Origin: Flavobacteriales bacterium
GTDB lineage: Bacteria; Bacteroidota; Bacteroidia; Flavobacteriales_F; PHOS-HE28
NCBI GenBank assembly: GCA_016788205.1
Contig: JAEUTA010000027.1
Location: 124,001 to 188,000 of the forward strand
Direction of reading: 5' to 3'
DNA: 64,000 nt
The notes beneath the pieces were generated by a model. The model was not told where the DNA came from. It did no database searches and worked only from the letters and a program-made list of their open reading frames with translations. Numbering within the stretch: the first letter of the stretch is position 1; every line of letters starts with the position of its first letter. Positions 16,686-26,230 of this stretch are shown piece by piece. The position numbers and the translations under genes were made by a program.

Positions 16686-17417
16686 TCAGAAGTTCGGCTT
16701 CAGCATATACTTGCTGTAGAAGCTATTGATGGCAGCCACTGCTTCCTCCGGTTTGTCCACGATGCTGATGAGTTCCAGGTCGGTCGGATTGATATAGGCG
16801 TATTGATCGCCCATGGTGCTCTTGACCCAGTCCATCAATCCCTGCCAATACTTCTTGCCCACTAGGATGATGGGGAAACGTCCGATCTTCTGCGTCTGGA
16901 TCAGTGTGAGCGCCTCGAACAACTCGTCAAGCGTGCCAAAGCCCCCGGGTAATACGATGAAGCCCTGGCTGTATTTGATGAACATCACCTTTCGCACGAA
17001 GAAGTAATCGAAGTTGATGCTCTTCTCCTTGTCGATATAAGGATTGGGCTGCTGTTCAAAAGGTAGTTCGATGTTGAGGCCTACGCTGGTGCCGCCACCG
17101 CGTTGCGCACCTTTGTTGGCGGCTTCCATGATGCCGGGTCCACCGCCGGTGATGACGCCGTAACCGTTGCCGGTGAGTAGGAAGGCGATCTCCTCGGCGA
17201 GTCGGTATTCAGGAGCTTCGGGTTTCGTACGTGCACTGCCGAAGATGCTCACACAGGGGCGTATCCGTTGCATGGCCTCGAAGCCTTCGACGAATTCGCT
17301 CATGATCTTGAAGATGGCCCAACTGTCGTTGGCCTTCACCTCGCTCCAACCCTTGCGTTTGAAGGCTTTCTTGATGCGACGTTCGCTTTCGTTGTCCGCT
17401 TGTGGAGTTCTGGCCAT
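16686..17417 (-). CDS. LOG family protein (TIGR00730, Rossmann fold)
   Basis: This 243-residue protein carries the LOG signatures GGGPGIMEAANKGA (about 115) and PGGFGTLDELFEALTLIQTQKI (about 170), and FGSARTKPE near residue 60. LOG proteins are often misnamed lysine decarboxylases; characterised members are cytokinin-activating or nucleotide 5'-monophosphate phosphoribohydrolases. A charged N-terminal extension of about 45 residues precedes the fold. It lies 39 bases downstream of the uvrA coding region's far end on the same strand, with the uvrA stop at 17457, so it probably has its own message or follows uvrA. The exact substrate is unknown. Confidence 0.88.
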   Translation of the reverse strand: MARTPQADNESERRIKKAFKRKGWSEVKANDSWAIFKIMSEFVEGFEAMQRIRPCVSIFGSARTKPEAPEYRLAEEIAFLLTGNGYGVITGGGPGIMEAANKGAQRGGGTSVGLNIELPFEQQPNPYIDKEKSINFDYFFVRKVMFIKYSQGFIVLPGGFGTLDELFEALTLIQTQKIGRFPIILVGKKYWQGLMDWVKSTMGDQYAYINPTDLELISIVDKPEEAVAAINSFYSKYMLKPNF

Positions 17418-17456
17418 GTTGGCAATGATTCGTTTTCGGGATACGCTTCCCTGGGA

Positions 17457-20333
17457 TCAGTTCAGTTCTTGTTGCAGGTAGGGGAAGGTATGTCCCCGGC
17501 CCATGAGCACGACATCCTCCGGTGTTCCGCGTGCCACCACCTGTCCTCCGCCTCCTCCACCTTCAGGCCCCATATCGATCACGTGGTCGGCCACTTTCAC
17601 CATATCCAGGTTGTGCTCGATCACGAGGACCGTGTTGCCGTGGTCAACGAGCCTGTCCAGCACATTGATCAACTGCTGCACGTCCTCGAAGTGCAGTCCC
17701 GTGGTGGGTTCATCCAGGATGTAGAACGTGCTGCCGGTGTCGCGTTTGCTCAATTCGGTGGCCAGTTTGATGCGCTGTGCCTCTCCGCCGCTCAACGTGG
17801 TGCTGCTCTGTCCAAGGGTCACGTAACCCAGTCCCACGTCCAGCAATGTTTTGAGCTTGATGGCGATGAACGGGATGTCAGCGAAATGGAGCATGGCCTC
17901 CTCTACCGGCATGGCCAATGTGTCGGCGATGCTCTTGCCTTTGTAGCGCACTTCCAGTGTTTCACGATCGAACCGTTTGCCCCGGCATGTCTCGCAAGGC
18001 ACGCTTACGTCGGGGAGGAAGTTCATTTCGATGACCCGCACACCTGCTCCCTTGCAGGTTTCGCAGCGACCACCCGGGGTGTTGAAACTGAAGCGTCCTG
18101 CTTTGTAACCACGGATCTTCGCACTGGGGAGTTGGGCGTAGAGTTCACGGATATGGTCGAACAAGCCGGTGTAGGTCGCCGGATTGCTGCGTGGTGTGCG
18201 ACCGATCGGGCTCTGGTCCACCTCGATGACCTTATCGATGTGCTCCAGTCCCTTGATGGACGTGTAGGGGAGCGGGTGGGCATCACTGCGGTAGAAATGC
18301 TTGCTGAGGATGGGGTAGAGCGTGTCGCCGATGAGGGTGCTCTTTCCGCTACCACTGACACCCGTCACGCAGATGAACTTGCCCAGGGGGAAGTCCACGT
18401 CAACGTTCTTGAGGTTGTTACCCGAAGCCCCATAGAGGAACAGTCGTTCTCCTGTGCCTTTGCGACGTTGCTTTGGAACGGCGATGCGCAGCTCGTTGCG
18501 CAGGTACTTCGCCGTGGTGCTATCACCTGCGGCGAGCTCTTTCGGATGTCCCTGCGCCACGATGCGTCCGCCATGTACACCGGCGCCCGGGCCGATGTCG
18601 ATCAAGTGATCGGCGCTGAGCATCATCTCCTTGTCGTGCTCCACCACCAGCACGCTGTTGCCACCATCGCGCAGGTTGCGCAGGCTGCTGATCAAACGTT
18701 TGTCATCCCGTTGATGAAGGCCGATGCTCGGTTCGTCCAGGATGTAGAGCACACCGGTGAGTTGGCTGCCGATCTGTGTGGCCAGTCGGATGCGTTGTGC
18801 TTCACCACCGCTCAACGTGCGGGCACTGCGGTCGAGCATCAGGTAGTCCAAACCTACATCCAGCAGGAACCCACTGCGAGCGGTGATCTCCTTCACGGCT
18901 TCGCGCGCGATCAGTGCTTTCTTCTCGTCCAAGCGTTCCAACAAGCCGCTCATGAACGTATGCAGCTCAGCTATGCTCATGAACGCCAGCTCGTGTATGT
19001 TGCGCCCGTCCAGCCGGAAGAAGAGGGCGGTCTTCTTCAGTCTGCTGCCCTTGCATTCCGGGCACGTCACCATATGGGTGAAGCTCTGCGCCCATTTCTG
19101 TGCGGTCTTCGGGCCTTCCTCTGCTTGAGCCAGGATGAACGGGATGATGCCTTCGAATTGCACCGTGCGGTCGCTAAGACCGATATTGCTGGTCACCTTC
19201 AGCGGCTCGTCCATGCCGTTGAGCAACGACATCAGCACGGCTTCATCGATCTCTTCCAATGGGGTGTTCAGGTCGTGGCCGTGCGCTCCGAGCGCCGCTT
19301 CGATCTGCTTGAAAACCCAGGTGTTCTTGTAGGCCCCCAGCGGAACGATGCCTCCGCGCTTCACGCTTTTGCTACGGTCAGGGATGATCTTGTCCAAGGC
19401 GACCTCGGTGACCTGCCCCAGTCCACTGCATCGTGGGCAGGCTCCATAGGGGGAGTTGAAGCTGAAGAGATTCGGTTCGGGTTCTTCGTAGGCGATGCCG
19501 CTTGTGGGGCACATCAGGTTACGGCTCAGGTAGCGTGCCTGATCGGCCTTGGTGTCCACTACCATCAGGTTGCCCTTGCCGTATTTCACCGCCGTTGCGC
19601 AGGTCTCGGTCAGGCGTTTGCGATCGGCCTCTTTCACCTTCAGCCTGTCTATGACCAGTTCGATATCGTGCACCTTGTAGCGATCCAGTCGCGGGCGGGT
19701 CGTGAGATCGACGACCTTGCCATCCACCCGCGCACGCAGGAAGCCCTGGCGTAGGAATTGTTCGAAGAGTTCGCGATAATGACCTTTACGGCCCCGGATG
19801 ATGGGAGCCAGGATGAGCACGTCCTTTCCGTCGTACTCATTCATCACCAGGTCCACGATCTGTTTCTCGGTGTAGCGCACCATGGGCTCACCGGTCACGT
19901 AGCTGTAGGCATCGGCCACGCGCGCGTACAACAGGCGGAGCAGGTCGTAGATCTCCGTGATGGTGCCCACGGTGCTCCTCGGATTCCTGCTGATGGTCTT
20001 CTGCTCGATGGCGATCACCGGGCTCAGACCGGTGATCAGGTCCACATCAGGCCTTTCGATGCCGCCGAGGAACTGCCGGGCGTAGGCGTTGAAGGTCTCG
20101 ATGTACCGTCGCTGTCCTTCGGCGTGGATGGTGTCGAAAGCCAGCGAGCTTTTGCCACTCCCGCTCAGGCCGGTGATCACCACCAGCTTGTCGCGCGGAA
20201 TGCGCACATCGATGTTCTTCAGGTTGTGGACACGCGCACCGAGCACCTCGATGTGGTCTTCGTCCATCAACGGTATGTCGGCAGGAACCACTTTTGCAGC
20301 GGTCTTCCCTTTCTTCTTGGCGTCCGTCTTCAA
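17457..20333 (-). CDS. uvrA: Excinuclease ABC subunit A
   Basis: UvrA is the damage-recognition ATPase of nucleotide excision repair. All landmarks are present: Walker A 1 [14 protein letters not shown] (about 55), first zinc module [12 protein letters not shown] signature [17 protein letters not shown], Walker [13 protein letters not shown], second Walker [18 protein letters not shown] (about 645), second zinc module with CETCKGAG and CETCRGKR, second signature and [12 protein letters not shown]. The open frame begins with TTG at 20333, giving a Lys-rich leader ([13 protein letters not shown]); an ATG at 20267 ([19 protein letters not shown]) is also plausible and closer to where UvrA proteins usually begin. 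It follows the lytic transglycosylase gene by 20 bases. Functionally it is unrelated to the polysaccharide genes upstream. Confidence 0.96.
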   Translation of the reverse strand: MKTDAKKKGKTAAKVVPADIPLMDEDHIEVLGARVHNLKNIDVRIPRDKLVVITGLSGSGKSSLAFDTIHAEGQRRYIETFNAYARQFLGGIERPDVDLITGLSPVIAIEQKTISRNPRSTVGTITEIYDLLRLLYARVADAYSYVTGEPMVRYTEKQIVDLVMNEYDGKDVLILAPIIRGRKGHYRELFEQFLRQGFLRARVDGKVVDLTTRPRLDRYKVHDIELVIDRLKVKEADRKRLTETCATAVKYGKGNLMVVDTKADQARYLSRNLMCPTSGIAYEEPEPNLFSFNSPYGACPRCSGLGQVTEVALDKIIPDRSKSVKRGGIVPLGAYKNTWVFKQIEAALGAHGHDLNTPLEEIDEAVLMSLLNGMDEPLKVTSNIGLSDRTVQFEGIIPFILAQAEEGPKTAQKWAQSFTHMVTCPECKGSRLKKTALFFRLDGRNIHELAFMSIAELHTFMSGLLERLDEKKALIAREAVKEITARSGFLLDVGLDYLMLDRSARTLSGGEAQRIRLATQIGSQLTGVLYILDEPSIGLHQRDDKRLISSLRNLRDGGNSVLVVEHDKEMMLSADHLIDIGPGAGVHGGRIVAQGHPKELAAGDSTTAKYLRNELRIAVPKQRRKGTGERLFLYGASGNNLKNVDVDFPLGKFICVTGVSGSGKSTLIGDTLYPILSKHFYRSDAHPLPYTSIKGLEHIDKVIEVDQSPIGRTPRSNPATYTGLFDHIRELYAQLPSAKIRGYKAGRFSFNTPGGRCETCKGAGVRVIEMNFLPDVSVPCETCRGKRFDRETLEVRYKGKSIADTLAMPVEEAMLHFADIPFIAIKLKTLLDVGLGYVTLGQSSTTLSGGEAQRIKLATELSKRDTGSTFYILDEPTTGLHFEDVQQLINVLDRLVDHGNTVLVIEHNLDMVKVADHVIDMGPEGGGGGGQVVARGTPEDVVLMGRGHTFPYLQQELN

Positions 20334-20353
20334 GGTCGTTCTCGTCGGCTGGC

Positions 20354-21322
20354 TCAGTCCTCCGCAGGGGCGGAGTCGAAGCCTTCTGCGGGGAGCAGCA
20401 CGGTGTAGGTGCGGTTCTCGCGGTTGGTCAGTTGGTTGTCTCGCAACCAGGGATTGAGCAGTTTCAGTGTCTTATAGTCCGTTCCATTGGCGATGGCCCA
20501 ATCGGCCAGGTCGGCGACCGGTCCGCTGATGGTGATCTCGCGCGTGCGGTAGGGAGCGTAAAGGTCTTTCTTCCGGAGGTGGAAACCGTAGCGCTCCGGA
20601 TCGCGGATGATCTCTTTCATGGCCAGAACGCGATACACGTAGCGCGCGGTCTCCTCGTTCAATAGCAGGTCGAAATAGTTGTCCCGTTTCTGGCGGCCGA
20701 GTTGCTTATCCACGCCACCCTGCCCCAGATTGTAAGAAGCAGCGGCCAATGCCCAGTTGCCGTACTTGGCGTAGCTGGCCTTTAAGTACCGGCATGCAGC
20801 CACGGAACTTTTCTCCACGTGGTAGCGCTCGTCCACTTCGGCGTTCACTTCCAGCCCGTGTCGTTGTCCGGTCTCTTTCATGAACTGCCAGTAGCCTGTG
20901 GCGCCCGCTGGGGAGACCACATTGGTCAAGCCGCTTTCGATCAACGCGATATACTTCAGGTCGTCCGGTACGCCTTCGCGTTCCAATACCTGTTCGATGA
21001 GCGGGAACCAACGTGCGGCGCGTTTGTGAGCCAACAGCGTATTGCTCTGCCAATAGGTATTCACCAGGAGCTCGCGGTCCAGACGCTCGCGCACGTCCAA
21101 TCGCTCCAGAGGCACGTTCTCTTCGCAGAAGCTGAGCTCATTGGGCAGGGTGAGGGAGAACACCTTGTACCCGTCGTTGAAATTACGCTGGTGGTCAAGG
21201 TCATTGTCCACCACGAACGTACTGTAGGTGAACAGGTGCATCGCGAGGGAGCCACCCAGCAGCAACAGCGTCCACAAGGCGGTGCGGAGTGCGGTCCGCA
21301 AGAGCTTGGATGGTTCGTTCAT
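20354..21322 (-). CDS. Lytic murein transglycosylase, MltD-like
   Basis: This 322-residue enzyme cleaves peptidoglycan glycan strands. I choose the ATG at 21322 ([20 protein letters not shown]), which overlaps the previous stop by ATGA and gives a basic start plus one membrane segment; the longer frame would run into that gene. The SLT fold has the catalytic glutamate in ALIESGLTN (about residue 126), then [21 protein letters not shown], and [21 protein letters not shown]. The C-terminal part ([36 protein letters not shown]) resembles the LysM-like tail of MltD proteins. Coupling to the WecA-like gene suggests coordinated wall and surface-glycan synthesis. Confidence 0.88.
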   Translation of the reverse strand: MNEPSKLLRTALRTALWTLLLLGGSLAMHLFTYSTFVVDNDLDHQRNFNDGYKVFSLTLPNELSFCEENVPLERLDVRERLDRELLVNTYWQSNTLLAHKRAARWFPLIEQVLEREGVPDDLKYIALIESGLTNVVSPAGATGYWQFMKETGQRHGLEVNAEVDERYHVEKSSVAACRYLKASYAKYGNWALAAASYNLGQGGVDKQLGRQKRDNYFDLLLNEETARYVYRVLAMKEIIRDPERYGFHLRKKDLYAPYRTREITISGPVADLADWAIANGTDYKTLKLLNPWLRDNQLTNRENRTYTVLLPAEGFDSAPAED

Positions 21323-22404
21323 GGTTTCGCAGGCGGATGGGTTCGACGTGTCAGGATGAACAACGTTAGGAACAGCACGAACGCGTAAGAAACGAAGATC
21401 ACCGAGTGAAGGTTCGTCCACACGGGGATGTACCTGCACATCACGAAGGTAAGGAACACATGTAGGAGGGAGAGACCGATGAAGATGAGCGCCACCTGAC
21501 CATCGCTGTAACCGGCATAGCTGAGGTGGTGGGTGGTGTGGTCGCGGCCGCCAACGAAAGGAGACCTCCCCTTGGCCATGCGCGAGATCGTGACCACTGT
21601 CGTATCGATGATGGGCAGCAGAAAAACCGTGACCGCGCTGATGGCCTGCCGGGCTGGTTCCCAGTGCCCTTCTATGCTTGGTGCGTTCCAGAAGAATCGG
21701 ATGCCTACGAAAGCGAGGAACACCCCGAGGAACTGACTTCCCGTATCACCCATGAACATGCGCGAAGGGTTCCAGTTGAAGAAGAGGAACCCGGTCAGGC
21801 TTGCCATGGTGCCGACAAGGAGAACCATGTAAACGGGGTCCACCGGACCGATCACCAGCATGGACATCAGACCGGCCACGAGAATGGCGATGGAGACGGA
21901 TGTGGTTATACCATCCATGTTGTCCAGCATGTTGATGGAGTTCATCATGCCAACCACCCAAAGCAGGGTCAACGCCACGTTGGCCCACTGCTGCTCGAAC
22001 AGGTCGATGCAGGAGCCGGAGGCGATGAGGATGCCACCGCAGGAGAGTTGAACGACCAGTTTGAGAAGTGGGCGGGTATTGTACGCATCATCGGCCAACC
22101 CCATGAGGAAACCCAGCGACGTGGCGGCCAGCAGGCCGAGCAGATCGGGCCGTAGTGCTTCGGCGCTGAGGCCGGGGAAGAGCACGCCATAGAGCGAGAA
22201 ACAGGCCAGGAACAGGATGTAGAAACAGATGCCTCCAAGGGATGGCTTCGCGGTACTGCTCCACCGGATAAGGGTCTGCTGTTCGTCACGCATGCCCAGT
22301 GTGCGGGCGAAGCGCATGAAAACCGAGTTGATCAGCAGGCTGAACACCAAGGCTGCGAAGAAGAGCCCGGAATAGATCAGGAACAGTTGGGTGGAACTGT
22401 ACAT
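21319..22404 (-). CDS. Undecaprenyl-phosphate sugar-1-phosphate transferase (WecA/TagO type)
   Basis: This 361-residue integral membrane enzyme (about 10-11 segments) belongs to the MraY/WecA/TagO family, which transfers a HexNAc-1-phosphate to undecaprenyl phosphate to start a lipid-linked glycan. Visible motifs are the NMLDNMDGITT aspartate motif (about 155-165), FNWNPSRMFMGDTGSQFLG and the C-terminal GGRDHTTHHLSYAGYS histidine motif that separates WecA/TagO from MraY. It sits in the polysaccharide locus between rfbC (3 bases after its stop... to this ATG) and the transglycosylase (4-bp overlap). It is a good candidate for the initiating transferase of the polymer exported by the Wza/Wzc pair. 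Confidence 0.88.
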   Translation of the reverse strand: MYSSTQLFLIYSGLFFAALVFSLLINSVFMRFARTLGMRDEQQTLIRWSSTAKPSLGGICFYILFLACFSLYGVLFPGLSAEALRPDLLGLLAATSLGFLMGLADDAYNTRPLLKLVVQLSCGGILIASGSCIDLFEQQWANVALTLLWVVGMMNSINMLDNMDGITTSVSIAILVAGLMSMLVIGPVDPVYMVLLVGTMASLTGFLFFNWNPSRMFMGDTGSQFLGVFLAFVGIRFFWNAPSIEGHWEPARQAISAVTVFLLPIIDTTVVTISRMAKGRSPFVGGRDHTTHHLSYAGYSDGQVALIFIGLSLLHVFLTFVMCRYIPVWTNLHSVIFVSYAFVLFLTLFILTRRTHPPAKP

Positions 22405-22407
22405 GGC

Positions 22408-22959
22408 TCAACGGTTCAAGGCCTCCAGCTCATGGAACCCATGGCCTTGGGCATCCTTCGGGCTCACCAGCGGGTGCATCACGCCCCAGTCGATCCCCAG
22501 GGCCGGATCGTTCCAGGTGAGCGTACGCTCGGATGCCGGGTGATAGTAAGCGGTGCATTTGTAGGCGAAGAGCGTTCCTTCCTCCAAAGCGACGAATCCA
22601 TGCGCGAATCCGGATGGGATCCAGAGCATGTGCTTGGCATGCCCATCAAGGCGTGCCGTGAAATGTTCACCGTATGTAGAGCTCCGTGGCCGTATATCAA
22701 CGCACACATCCAGGACAGCGCCATGGATCACGTGCACCAGCTTGCCTTGTGCGTGCGGTGCCATTTGGTAGTGCAGACCACGGAGCACGCCCTTGGCCGA
22801 AAGGCTTTCATTATCCTGGACGAAGTTCACCGGTCCGCCGACCACTTCCTCGAAATGCCGCTGGTTGAAGGTCTCCAGGAACGCTCCGCGATCATCGCTG
22901 AAGATGCGGGGCTTCAACAGTAACAATCCATCCAGCGGTGTAAGAACGCGTTCCATCAT
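22408..22959 (-). CDS. rfbC: dTDP-4-dehydrorhamnose 3,5-epimerase
   Basis: RfbC/RmlC converts dTDP-4-keto-6-deoxyglucose to dTDP-4-keto-rhamnose. The 183-residue cupin has PRIFSDDRGAFLETFN, VQDNESLSAKGVLRGLHYQ (active-site His), KLVHVIHGAVLDVCVDIR, SSTYGEHFTARL and WIPSGFAHGFVALEEGTLFAYKCTAYYHP, all diagnostic. I use the ATG at 22959 because it forms the coupling overlap ATGATGA with the Wzc stop; an ATG at 22956 follows immediately. No rfbA, rfbB or rfbD lies in the window, so rhamnose synthesis must be completed elsewhere, or the product is a different 6-deoxyhexose. Confidence 0.94.
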   Translation of the reverse strand: MMERVLTPLDGLLLLKPRIFSDDRGAFLETFNQRHFEEVVGGPVNFVQDNESLSAKGVLRGLHYQMAPHAQGKLVHVIHGAVLDVCVDIRPRSSTYGEHFTARLDGHAKHMLWIPSGFAHGFVALEEGTLFAYKCTAYYHPASERTLTWNDPALGIDWGVMHPLVSPKDAQGHGFHELEALNR

Positions 22960-25412
22960 CCGCGGCCGAATATCCATTTGAAGAAGCCCACCTTCTTGCC
23001 TGATCGCTCCTCGTAGTAACCACCACCGTAGCCCTGCCCATAACCGTAGCCGTAACCGTAGCCATAACCGTAGTTGTAGCCGTACTTGTTACGTTCCACG
23101 TCAACACCGTTCAGAATGGTGCTGAGGCGCCGGATGTTATTCTCGTTGATCAGGCGGTCCACGTTCTGCACGAACTGTTTCTTGCTGTAATCAGCGCGGA
23201 AGATATAGATCGGGTAGTCGGCACGTTGGATCACCGGTATACCATCCGTCACCAGGCCAACGGGCGGGTTGTCGATCAGCACCACATCATAGAGCTGTTT
23301 CAACTCCTCCACCAGCGAGCTCATGCGTGCACTGATGATGAGCTCCGAGGGGTTCGGTGGGATGGGGCCCGCCGTGATGAAGTCCAGCCCCTGTAGTGAA
23401 CTGTGCTGGATGCAACCTTCCAGGGTATCCTTTCCGATGAGCAGGGTGCTCATCCCTTTGATGTTCTCCACGCCGAAGCCCAAGTGGATCTTCGGTTTGC
23501 GCATATCAAGGTCCAGGATGATCACCCGCTTGCCGCTGAAGGAGATGATACCGGCGAGGTTGATGGCAACGAATGTCTTACCCTCACCGGAGATGGTGCT
23601 GGTGATGGCCACGATCTTGGCTCCCGTGCTGTTATCCACGAACTGGAGGTTGGTCCGTATGCTGCGGAAAGCCTCGGCGATAAGCGATTTGGGATTCTTG
23701 TCGATGAGCAGTTGGGAGATCGGTATCTCCTTCTTGTACTTCGGCACCATGCCGAGAATGGAGATGCTTGCGTGCGAGAGCTTCGAGATGTCGTGCAGCG
23801 AGGTGATGTTATCGTGCAGGATGTAGCGCACCAGCACGATAACGAAGCTCAGGATCAGCCCCGTGGCGAGGTAGTAGGTCAGGATGAGGTTCTTCTTCGG
23901 GAAGATGGGGACCTCTGGGATGCCCGGTGTTTCCAGGATCCGGTTCTCGGGCACGAAACCGGCCTTGCTGATGTTGTATTCGATGTCCTTCTCCAACAGC
24001 AGGGTGTAGTATTTCTCATTGATGGAGAAGACACGCTCGATGCGGCCGTATTCCAGTTCCTTCTCGGGCAGTGAGCGGTAACGGCTTTCGAACTCGCGTT
24101 GCACCGCGTCCAGGTCTTCGCGTCGACGTTCTGCGCGCTGGAGCAGTTCGCGGATGCTCTCCAGCACAACGCGCTTTTGCACATCCACTTGATGTTCCAG
24201 CGAACGGATGGCGATATTCCTGTCCGTGGCGTCAATGTAGAGTTCCTCACGTTCGCGGAGCAGGTCCAGCAGGATGCCGATCGTCTTCGATAGTACGTTC
24301 TCGTACTCCGTACCGGTGAGCATGGGCAGCAGGTCGTAGCTGTTGATCTCCGGCATGGGTTTGTCCGTGGCTTTCGCCATGGCCCTTAGCAGTTCGATCT
24401 CCAAGGTGAGCTTAACGCGCTCATCCTCGTAGTTCTCCGAACGCTCCAGCATGATCGGGGTAAGGTCGTCCAGGTTGGCCACCCCATTATCCATGCGTAT
24501 GTTCTGCAATCGGTACTCCGAGTCACGCAGTTGGGAGTACACCGTATCTTTTTGCGACCGGATGAAGCGGATGACGCTCTCTGCACTTTCGCTCCGGCGC
24601 TGTACATCGTATTTGATGAAGAACTCGGCCATCGCCTTGGATACATCATGCGCCAGTGTGGCGTTCTCGTCGCGGTAGGTTATGGTAATGGTGCGCGCGG
24701 TATAATCCGCCACGTCCACCACCACGTTCTGGGAGAAGCGGCGGATGAGGCTCTCGTTCGAATTGATCCGGAAGAAGAGGTTCAATGCCACATCGGGGTC
24801 GTTCAACAACGGATGATCGTCCAGGACGAGCCGTGCGGTGAAATGCGGAGTACGAATGGGTTCACCTTTGCCGAATGAGCCCTCGAATCGTTTTCCATTG
24901 GCCGTGTAGGCGATCGCCGCACGACGGTCATCGGTGATGTCCAGGTCGATGGGCAGATCGAGCACCGCGGAATCCAGGACCACCAACTCCTCAAGCCGGA
25001 AGAACGAGAGCGTGTAGTACTCTTCCGTAAGGATCTGGCCCCGGTTGAAATAGCTCACCTGCAATGGAAGTCCCTCGATGACCCTGCCGAGGAAGTACTT
25101 GGACCGCAGGAGTTCCACATGCACGTCTATCGGGTTGTTGTCCTGCACGAAGGAGTTCATGCTCAGCACCTGCTGGGCGGTGTTGCTCTCGCTCAGCTGT
25201 AGCATCGCCCGAGCTTCGTAGGTCGGAGCGGTGTAGCGCAGGTAGATCAGAGCGGACGCAAGTGCGGTCAGGACGCACAGGGCTATCCAGATCAGGCTCC
25301 GCTTCAGGATGAAGACGAAGAGGCCCAGGTCGAACTCCTGGCTGAAGTTCGTGATCCGCTCCTTGTAGCTGTCGAAACTGGCCGAACTGCTATTCGTCTC
25401 CTCGTTCAGCAT
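22956..25412 (-). CDS. Polysaccharide co-polymerase / tyrosine autokinase (Wzc/GumC type)
   Basis: This 818-residue inner-membrane protein fuses a Wzz-like chain-length domain (first membrane segment about 34-55, second about 500-520) with a cytoplasmic BY-kinase. The kinase has Walker A ITSTISGEGKTFVAINLA (about 605), Walker A' VIILDLDMRKPKIHLGF and Walker B VVLIDNPPVGLVTDG. It polymerises and exports polysaccharide with Wza and is controlled by autophosphorylation of a C-terminal tyrosine cluster. Here the tail is a striking Tyr-Gly repeat (KYGYNYGYGYGYGYGYGQGY) encoded by imperfect 12-bp repeats at about 23025-23085, ending with YYEERSGKKVGFFKWIFG. Its start is 6 bases after the wza stop, and its end overlaps rfbC. 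Confidence 0.93.
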   Translation of the reverse strand: MLNEETNSSSASFDSYKERITNFSQEFDLGLFVFILKRSLIWIALCVLTALASALIYLRYTAPTYEARAMLQLSESNTAQQVLSMNSFVQDNNPIDVHVELLRSKYFLGRVIEGLPLQVSYFNRGQILTEEYYTLSFFRLEELVVLDSAVLDLPIDLDITDDRRAAIAYTANGKRFEGSFGKGEPIRTPHFTARLVLDDHPLLNDPDVALNLFFRINSNESLIRRFSQNVVVDVADYTARTITITYRDENATLAHDVSKAMAEFFIKYDVQRRSESAESVIRFIRSQKDTVYSQLRDSEYRLQNIRMDNGVANLDDLTPIMLERSENYEDERVKLTLEIELLRAMAKATDKPMPEINSYDLLPMLTGTEYENVLSKTIGILLDLLREREELYIDATDRNIAIRSLEHQVDVQKRVVLESIRELLQRAERRREDLDAVQREFESRYRSLPEKELEYGRIERVFSINEKYYTLLLEKDIEYNISKAGFVPENRILETPGIPEVPIFPKKNLILTYYLATGLILSFVIVLVRYILHDNITSLHDISKLSHASISILGMVPKYKKEIPISQLLIDKNPKSLIAEAFRSIRTNLQFVDNSTGAKIVAITSTISGEGKTFVAINLAGIISFSGKRVIILDLDMRKPKIHLGFGVENIKGMSTLLIGKDTLEGCIQHSSLQGLDFITAGPIPPNPSELIISARMSSLVEELKQLYDVVLIDNPPVGLVTDGIPVIQRADYPIYIFRADYSKKQFVQNVDRLINENNIRRLSTILNGVDVERNKYGYNYGYGYGYGYGYGQGYGGGYYEERSGKKVGFFKWIFGRG

Positions 25413-25418
25413 GCACGC

Positions 25419-26195
25419 CTACTGGAAGTTTCGTGTCACGGCGATGACCAGGAGAACGCTGGATAGCAGAGTGATGATGGGGGTGAGGTCCGCGATGGCC
25501 TCACGGGCCAGCTCGGCGTTCGGTTGTACGTAGACCACATCATCGCCCTGCATCACCATGTCCGCATACTTCAGTCCGGAGATGTCGCTAAGGTCGAACT
25601 GATACACCAGTCGCTTGCCTTCATCGTTGTAGCGGAACACTTTCACCTTCTTGGCGTTGCCTCGATCGGATAGTCCGCCTGCTTCGCCGATCACTTCCAG
25701 CAGGGTGGTGTTGTTGTTCTGGAGGTCCACGATCCGGGCATCGCCACCACCGCCGGGGAATACCACCACCTTGCGGTTGGTAACCACCAGCTGCACGTAC
25801 GGCTTGATGTAGAAAGCGGAGTACTTCTCTTCCAGGAATGCTTCGGCCTCACGTTGGGTAAGACCGGTCACCTTGACCCGTCCCAGCAGGGGCAGCTTCA
25901 CCAGGCCATCGTTCTCGATGGTGTAGTTGAACACCGTGCGCTGCAACCAGTTGGCATCACGTGCGCCGGTCTCCGAAACAAGGTCGATCATCTTGAATCC
26001 GTCGTTCGCGAAAAGCCGGAACTGGATCTGGTCGTTGCGTTGCAGCCGCAGGTTGCCCACTACCGAATCATTGAACACATCGAACTGGTAATCGGTCGAT
26101 GTGCGGAACATGATATCCCGGTTGATGGTACAGCCGCTGAACAGGAGGGCCAGAAGCAGGCTGAAGAGCCCGTAGCGAAGGAGTGTCCGCGTCAT
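25419..26195 (-). CDS. Polysaccharide export outer-membrane lipoprotein (Wza type)
   Basis: This 258-residue protein forms the outer-membrane export channel for polysaccharide. The start at 26195 (MTRTLLRYGLFSLLLALLFSG) is chosen because it yields a lipoprotein signal with lipobox LFSGC and because a -7 box lies 7 nt upstream; in-frame ATGs further upstream would fall inside or before that box. The Poly_export region includes RNDQIQFRLFAND and DGLVKLPLLGRVKVTGLTQREAEAFLEEKYSAFYIKPYVQLVVTNRKVVVFPGG, followed by SLBB-like VVYVQPNAELAREA and a C-terminal membrane helix (ITLLSSVLLVIAV). It is the first gene of the wza-wzc-rfbC-wecA-transglycosylase run. Confidence 0.92.
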   Translation of the reverse strand: MTRTLLRYGLFSLLLALLFSGCTINRDIMFRTSTDYQFDVFNDSVVGNLRLQRNDQIQFRLFANDGFKMIDLVSETGARDANWLQRTVFNYTIENDGLVKLPLLGRVKVTGLTQREAEAFLEEKYSAFYIKPYVQLVVTNRKVVVFPGGGGDARIVDLQNNNTTLLEVIGEAGGLSDRGNAKKVKVFRYNDEGKRLVYQFDLSDISGLKYADMVMQGDDVVYVQPNAELAREAIADLTPIITLLSSVLLVIAVTRNFQ

Positions 26196-26202
26196 GTGCG
26201 CG

Positions 26203-26210
26203 CAAAAGTA
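26203..26210 (-). promoter_or_regulatory. -7 box (TACTTTTG) directly upstream of wza
   Basis: The minus strand reads TACTTTTG, a full match to TAnnTTTG, ending 7 nt before the chosen ATG at 26195. Transcription would begin at or within a few bases of the start codon. Confidence 0.55.
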
Positions 26211-26230
26211 GCGATCCATCCCGGGCATGG

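Noticed and set aside
17268..19754. An 828-codon open frame antisense to uvrA
   Set aside because: UvrA on the other strand has every diagnostic motif. The antisense translation is His/Gln/Val-rich without any domain, as expected from codon bias in high-GC DNA.
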